Assembly: GCA_030612785.1 (NCBI GenBank)
Contig: JAUWNF010000074.1
Location: 1 to 10,597, forward strand
DNA from: Phycisphaerales bacterium
GTDB taxonomy: Bacteria; Planctomycetota; Phycisphaerae; UBA1845
DNA length: 10,597 nt
Direction: 5' to 3'
A program made the translations under genes and the position numbers. Below, piece after piece: positions 7,256 to 10,597 of this stretch (positions within the stretch are counted from its first letter, which is position 1; every line of letters begins with the position of its first letter). The notes beneath the pieces were generated by a model. It was given only the letters and a program-made list of their open reading frames with translations. It was not told the DNA's origin and did not search any database.

Positions 7256-8456
7256 ATTGCTTCAGGAAAATGTAATAAAGCCGGCCTTCGGCGCTGGTGC
7301 GACCGGCGAGTTCACCCTGGGCGTCCCCGGTGCCGAGGAAGACGTCGCAGCGCCCGGGGGCGCGGATGGCGCCGCCGGTGTCCTGATCGAGCGCGAAGGC
7401 GTGATAGCCCTTCTGAACGATGCGTCCATCTTCCCACGCGGGCAGCGTGGTTTGCACGAAGGCCACACACGCTCGCGGATAGATGTCCTTGTCGGTGGCG
7501 ATGCTTCGGTAGGGAGTTACGGGTTCGTTGAGGCTGCCGAACGGCCCGCCGGGTTTGGGCATGAAGAACACATAGCGCGGGTTCATGTGGGTGTAGTATG
7601 AGACTTCGTTGGGGTACAGCTTGAAGAAGTCGATCATCCGCTGAAGCGAAAGCCGGTTTGCAGGAATCTTGCCATCCTCGACCAGCCTGAGCCCGATGGG
7701 CACGTAGTCGAAGCCGTTGTTGGCCACGTACCCGATCTCGAAGAAGCTATCGTCCTCCAGGCGCAGCTTGGCGGAACCCTGCACGGTGACGATGTAGGCT
7801 TCGAAGGGGTCGCGCAGCCAGACGATTTCCCGGCCCGCCAGGGGAAGCCGCATCTCGATATCCCGGCGGTCGTAATAGTTCGGCACTATGGTTCCGTCAG
7901 GCAAGCGTCGTCCTTTGCAGTTGCCTTCGGAGTCTTTCACCAGGTCGTCGGGCAGCCCGTAGAGCGGATACTTGAACTCCTCGTCGCGGACCAGGCGGGC
8001 ATCAAAGATCGGGCAGTAGTAGCCGGTGAAGAACACAACGCCCGTCCCGTCGTAGCCCACCGACTCGTATACGTCGAAGCGTTCTCGGATCAGGGAATCG
8101 AGTTCCGCGCCGCTGCGGGCCTGAGCCAACACCTCACGGAAGGTCTCCAAGCTAACCACCGCATGTTGGTGGGTGACTTCGCCGTAGGGGAAGTAGGCGG
8201 TTGACGACGGTTTGGAGAGGTAGTTCATGCTGCGCTCGACCGCCTCGGCCAGCCCGGTCTGGAAGATGAACGCGGGTGCGAAATCAGGAACGCGCGCCGG
8301 ATCGGTGACTTTGCGTAGGGCGAGTTCGCCCACCGGCAACGGGGCTGAGTAATTCGGCTCGGCGCTCAGCGAAATCTCCTCGCTAGGCTTTTCGCAGCCC
8401 CCGCACAGCCCCACGGCCAGTACGGTCCACACCAACAAAACCCCTTGACTTCGCAT
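7254..8456 (-). CDS. mltA: MltA-family membrane-bound lytic murein transglycosylase lipoprotein
   Basis: A 400-residue lipoprotein that would cleave peptidoglycan glycan strands to leave 1,6-anhydro ends. The start at 8456 has GGAAGG 6 nt upstream and gives a short lipoprotein signal ending LCGGC, with Cys21 as the likely lipidated residue. An in-frame ATG at 8555 would put 33 polar residues ahead of the signal. MltA-domain blocks are clear: FFTGYYCPIFDA (142-153), YPLYGLPDDL (163-172), VQGSAKLRL (225-233), IGYVANNGFDYVPIG (241-255), YVFFMP (295-300) and PYRSIATD (315-322). The C-terminal 3D (double-psi barrel) domain contains the catalytic region DQDTGGAI (357-364) and DVFLGTGD (371-378), which includes candidate catalytic aspartates. 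It is the last gene of the leftward envelope cluster, separated from the 24-residue ORF by element A copy 2. The -3 Cys in the lipobox is unusual. Confidence 0.94.
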   Translation of the reverse strand: MRSQGVLLVWTVLAVGLCGGCEKPSEEISLSAEPNYSAPLPVGELALRKVTDPARVPDFAPAFIFQTGLAEAVERSMNYLSKPSSTAYFPYGEVTHQHAVVSLETFREVLAQARSGAELDSLIRERFDVYESVGYDGTGVVFFTGYYCPIFDARLVRDEEFKYPLYGLPDDLVKDSEGNCKGRRLPDGTIVPNYYDRRDIEMRLPLAGREIVWLRDPFEAYIVTVQGSAKLRLEDDSFFEIGYVANNGFDYVPIGLRLVEDGKIPANRLSLQRMIDFFKLYPNEVSYYTHMNPRYVFFMPKPGGPFGSLNEPVTPYRSIATDKDIYPRACVAFVQTTLPAWEDGRIVQKGYHAFALDQDTGGAIRAPGRCDVFLGTGDAQGELAGRTSAEGRLYYIFLKQ

Positions 8457-8620
8457 GATTGCCTTCCACTCGCCGACCGGGATGTCGGATGAGGTGTTCG
8501 TGACGTACAGGTGCGCGGCAAGTCGCCGCGTTGCATGACAACTGTTCAAGAACAACTCCCCCCACGCGCCGGTCCGCGCTTCAGCACGCTGGGGAAATCC
8601 ACCGCTCGTCAGTGCCGCGC

Positions 8621-8749
8621 CTTTAGGGGCTATCGATTTAATATGTAGCGTCGCCCCTTGTGGGCGGCGCTCCTTCGTTTTTCGTCACCCACAAGGGGTG
8701 CCGCTACATCTGGGAGCACCACGGACGATTAAATCGACAAGTCCTTTAG
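8621..8749. repeat. 129-bp palindromic element A, copy 2
   Basis: Same orientation and length as the copy at 3643-3771. The inner arms are 8644-8669 and 8683-8708 (22 of 26 paired) with a 13-nt loop; the left arm is identical to that of copy 1. The outer ends are CTATCGATTTAAT (8630-8642) and ATTAAATCGACAAG (8728-8741). Beyond them, CTTTAGGGG (8621-8629) and the complement of CCTTTAG (8743-8749) continue the inverted end. Differences from copy 1 are spread along the element, so the two copies are not a recent duplication. It fills most of the 289 bp between the 24-residue ORF and mltA and supplies the last codons of that ORF. I see no convincing target-site duplication. Confidence 0.85.
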
Positions 8750-8820
8750 GGCTGGGCGGCGCTGCCCAGGATCACAAACAGCCACACGAACATACCTACA
8801 AAAAGTGCGACTAGTCCCAT
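8746..8820 (-). CDS. 24-residue single-span membrane peptide
   Basis: A very short ORF (24 residues plus TAA). The evidence for expression is the ribosome site: TTAGGAGG lies 5 nt before the ATG, the best Shine-Dalgarno in the window. The product starts MGLVALFVGMFVWLFVILG and ends SAAQP, so nearly all of it is one hydrophobic helix with no charged side chain. It lies 47 bp downstream of the STAS gene on the same strand, so co-transcription is likely. The stop codon is inside the right end of element A copy 2, so the reading frame ends only where the repeat begins. I know no family for it. Small hydrophobic proteins of this kind often modulate membrane enzymes, but that is analogy. Chance occurrence is the main alternative. 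Confidence 0.6.
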   Translation of the reverse strand: MGLVALFVGMFVWLFVILGSAAQP

Positions 8821-8867
8821 AACAGCCTCCTAACGTCCCTGGTGGCCGGCTTCGGATGTCCGGGCAC

Positions 8868-9209
8868 CTAACCTTCGGCCAGCAGTCTGGCGGCTTCGTC
8901 CAGGTCAGCGCAAATCTCGAACCACTTGTCGAGATTGGTGATCTCCAGGACGCCGAGCACGAAGCCCGACGGAGCCAACAACAAAACCCGGGCGCCGGCC
9001 AGCCGCGCGTGCGTCACCACGCCGATCAACTCCGCCAGACCCGAAGAGTCGATCATCTCCAATCCGCTCAAATCGATGATCAGCCTCGCCCCAGTCTCAG
9101 CCACCAGGGGATGAAGCTCATCGCGATACTCCTGCTCGTCGGTGGCCCGCCATTCGCCAGTCATTCTCGCGACGGGGAACGCGCCCGACTTGTCGATCGT
9201 CAACAGCAT
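8868..9209 (-). CDS. STAS-domain protein (anti-sigma factor antagonist-like)
   Basis: A 113-residue stand-alone STAS domain, about the size of SpoIIAA/RsbV. The core is LIIDLSGLEMIDSSGLAELI (43-62). The DSSGL motif (54-58) holds the serine that anti-sigma kinases phosphorylate in this family. The helix after it (ELIGVVTHARLAG) and the VLLLAPS strand (74-80) complete the fold. Such proteins bind a serine kinase/anti-sigma factor when unphosphorylated and free a sigma factor or other target. No partner kinase, phosphatase or sigma factor is in the window. It follows the secreted OB-like protein by 39 bp and precedes the 24-residue membrane ORF by 47 bp. The Shine-Dalgarno is weak (GAGAG about 6 nt before the ATG). 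Confidence 0.92.
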   Translation of the reverse strand: MLLTIDKSGAFPVARMTGEWRATDEQEYRDELHPLVAETGARLIIDLSGLEMIDSSGLAELIGVVTHARLAGARVLLLAPSGFVLGVLEITNLDKWFEICADLDEAARLLAEG

Positions 9210-9248
9210 GTGCGACTCTCGGCTCCGGTTTACCGGCAGGACGCCAAG

Positions 9249-9878
9249 TCACTTCTCCAGATTACCCAGGCTACGGCGACGCAGCAGTTTCCGCAATAGG
9301 AGGTAGTTCTCACCCATAAACTCGGTCACTTCTCCCGACACGATGAACGTGGTGCTGTCGGTCGCGCTTTCCGATTCGAGCACCATCCGTTCCAACAGTT
9401 GGTTGGGCAGCAATTTCATCGGCGGTTCGGGATGGCTCTCGCTGTAGCTCTCAAAGGTGAATACATACCAGTCCTCGGCCTTGACCACCCGGCCGACCCG
9501 ATCGACCAGGAAGAAACCATCCGGCAGACGGCGGCTGGTTCCGGTCCCCGGCGGACCAACTCCGAGAGGTGGCTCGTCGGATCTCGCCGACGGGGCAATG
9601 GGAACCCGCGTCGGGCGATCCTTCTGGAACGCTTTGAGTACGTCCTCCGCGGACACTTTCGCCGGTGTGCGCACCGAGGCGTCGTCCGCGCCTTCGGTTG
9701 GGGGCTGGTCCTTGGAGTCGTCGGTTTGCGGCGGTTCCTGTTGTTCCGTCTCGGCCGGCGGCGGCTCTTGGGGTTTCTCTTCGGGAGGCGCCTCCTGGGC
9801 CCTCGCGGAAGCCGAGACGACCGCCCAGGCCGTGCCGAGCAACAGAGCCAAAGCGAGTCGGGTCGTCTGGTGCATCAT
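9249..9878 (-). CDS. Secreted protein with a Pro/Glu-rich linker and a C-terminal beta domain (function unknown)
   Basis: A 209-residue exported protein. The start at 9878 follows GGAG by 5 nt and gives a signal peptide (hydrophobic core 7-22, likely cleavage after Ala27 in SARAQ); the second ATG at 9875 is equally possible. An upstream in-frame ATG at 9977 would add 33 unlikely residues. Residues 28-70 are a low-complexity linker of Pro, Glu, Gln and Asp. From about 117 there is a compact domain, RLPDGFFLVDRVGR (117-130), a WYVFTFES strand (137-144), MKLLPNQLLERM (154-165) and FIVSGEVTEFMGENYLLLRK (178-197). The last stretch looks like OB-fold strands, as in proteins that bind ligands or partners at the envelope. 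No named family is recognised. As the first gene of the leftward cluster, its upstream 253 bp must carry the cluster promoter. Confidence 0.8.
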   Translation of the reverse strand: MMHQTTRLALALLLGTAWAVVSASARAQEAPPEEKPQEPPPAETEQQEPPQTDDSKDQPPTEGADDASVRTPAKVSAEDVLKAFQKDRPTRVPIAPSARSDEPPLGVGPPGTGTSRRLPDGFFLVDRVGRVVKAEDWYVFTFESYSESHPEPPMKLLPNQLLERMVLESESATDSTTFIVSGEVTEFMGENYLLLRKLLRRRSLGNLEK

Positions 9879-10131
9879 AACCACTCCAGCAAGTTGCGGT
9901 GTGACACAACGGATGGTCGCCCCCGGCAAGAAGGCAGACCTCAACCTTACGAATATCGGTCGCCGGCCGTGGAACACGTGAGCGTTTCAAGCCGCCTCGG
10001 TCGCACGGCACGAAGTCCACTTGGGACCCATCATACCCCCGTGGCTTTGGAAGGGGAAGCTCCGCGGCCGATAACTCCTCCCGCGGTCTCGCTGCCGAAA
10101 TCCCGTCAGAACAAAATCACGAGATTGTAAA

Positions 10132-10311
10132 ATGACCCGCTCGGTGGATACGTCGTTCATCCTGGGGATAGGCAAGGTCGGCGACGCGGTCAAAGTCCTG
10201 CTGGACATCGACAAGGTCATGACCGCCGATGAACTGACCGACGTTGTTCACACGGCGGAGGTCGCGGAGGCCTCGCCCGAGTCCGCCCCCGCGGCTTCGG
10301 CCGAAGGCTGA
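10132..10311 (+). pseudogene. CheW C-terminal remnant (chemotaxis adaptor tail)
   Basis: A 59-residue frame starting MTRSVDTSFILGIGKVGDAV and continuing with KVLLDIDKVM. That pattern (DTSFI-x-GIGKVG then VKVLLDIDKV) is the last conserved block of CheW, the adaptor joining chemoreceptors to CheA. It ends in a typical Ala/Glu-rich tail. The other ~110 residues of CheW are missing. In-frame codons upstream of the ATG stay open only to 10075 and encode Arg-rich sequence with no CheW character, and I found no CheW segment in the other frames. The matching part begins right at the ATG, so a break near 10130 is likely, from deletion, recombination or misassembly. There is only a weak ribosome site (GAG 8-9 nt upstream). 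Translation as a free-standing peptide is possible but unlikely to function as CheW. Confidence 0.7.
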
Positions 10312-10374
10312 CACACGACAAGCCTGACGCGGAGATGCAACGTCCTTGGCCAATGGATGCTGCCATCATTGCGA

Positions 10375-10405
10375 CGGGCCGGCGTTGTTCGCCAACGCCG
10401 ACCCG
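10375..10405. repeat. Strong hairpin downstream of the CheW remnant
   Basis: CGGCGTTG (10380-10387) pairs perfectly with CAACGCCG (10393-10400) around TTCGC, and the stem continues past one mismatch with CGGG (10375-10378) / CCCG (10402-10405). It lies 63 bp after the CheW stop. The lack of a T-tract argues against a simple intrinsic terminator. A second hairpin, GACAGA-TCCTAGGC-TCTGTC, lies at 10432-10451. No gene is visible in 10312-10597. Confidence 0.5.
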
Positions 10406-10467
10406 CAGTATTACGTGGGTATGGTACCGGTGACAGATCCTAGGCTCTGTCTGACGACCCGGTTCTT

Positions 10468-10500
10468 GTAGCGGCCTGCGGCTCGCAGGCCGACGGCCCG
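10468..10500. repeat. Palindromic element B, copy 2 (incomplete)
   Basis: TGTAGCGGCCTGCG-G-CTCGCAGGCCG repeats the left half of element B copy 1 (3791-3816) with one substitution, including the first hairpin. The next bases, ACGGCCCGCGGGG, begin a diverged version of the second hairpin and then run into homopolymer G. The matching right end (CCGCTACA) is not found before the window ends. Confidence 0.7.
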
Positions 10501-10597
10501 CGGGGGGGCCGGGCGCGGGGGGCGGTGGGGGGCCGGGGGGTGGGGGGCACGCGGCTGTGGGGGGGCATCCGCCCCCCCCCCGGGGGGGGGGGGGGCG
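10501..10597. other. G/C homopolymer-rich terminal sequence, probably low quality
   Basis: Runs of 5 to 14 G, and one run of about 10 C followed by about 14 G, dominate the last 97 bases. Nothing else in the window resembles this. It begins inside element B copy 2, where a GC hairpin would hinder sequencing or assembly. A biological G-quadruplex tract is the less likely alternative. Confidence 0.6.

Noticed and set aside
8621..8753. Direct repeat CCTTTAGGG flanking element A copy 2 as a target duplication
   Set aside because: Comparison with copy 1 shows that the CTWTAG bases belong to the terminal inverted repeat of the element.
9399..10130. 243-residue forward open frame opposite the secreted protein
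   Set aside because: Low-complexity Arg/Gly translation, while the opposite strand gives a signal peptide, a linker and a compact domain with a good ribosome site.

Overview
The window is GC-rich, gene-dense chromosomal DNA from a Gram-negative-type (diderm) bacterium. A PEP-CTERM surface protein, an MltA murein transglycosylase lipoprotein, a multi-membrane M48 metalloprotease with a Cys-rich insert and many palindromic intergenic repeats together suggest Planctomycetota or a similar lineage. That placement is inference; there is no rRNA, tRNA or ribosomal protein here to test it. The last ~100 bases are homopolymeric G/C sequence that looks like a low-quality contig end.

Left part (1-3600): a PEP-CTERM protein (163-768, +) runs into an M48 membrane metalloprotease (765-2522, -), and their stop codons overlap tail to tail. 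A 146-bp divergent spacer holding a 12-bp perfect palindrome separates the protease from a secreted, charged, helical protein with repeated 'L-D-x-x-EEQ' helices (2669-3589, +).

Middle (3600-7250): a 284-bp convergent spacer is filled by two abutting palindromic elements, called A1 and B1 here. Next come an ATP sulfurylase (sat, 3874-5073, -) and, divergently, an AsnB-type glutamine amidotransferase/asparagine synthetase (5308-7206, +). The sat leader can fold into a small three-way junction.

Right part (7250-10311): a leftward run of cell-envelope genes. In transcription order these are a secreted protein with a Pro/Glu/Gln-rich linker and a C-terminal beta domain (9249-9878), a STAS-domain anti-sigma-antagonist-like protein (8868-9209), a 24-residue single-span membrane peptide with a perfect Shine-Dalgarno (8746-8820), a second copy of the 129-bp element (A2), and the MltA-family lipoprotein (7254-8456). 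On the opposite strand, 10132-10311 encodes what looks like only the C-terminal end of a CheW chemotaxis adaptor.

The most interesting items are the two equal-length 129-bp inverted-repeat elements with diverged but matching ends, the overlooked 24-residue membrane ORF whose stop codon lies inside one of them, and the isolated CheW tail. I found no complete defence system, CRISPR array, transposase, integrase or RNA gene.
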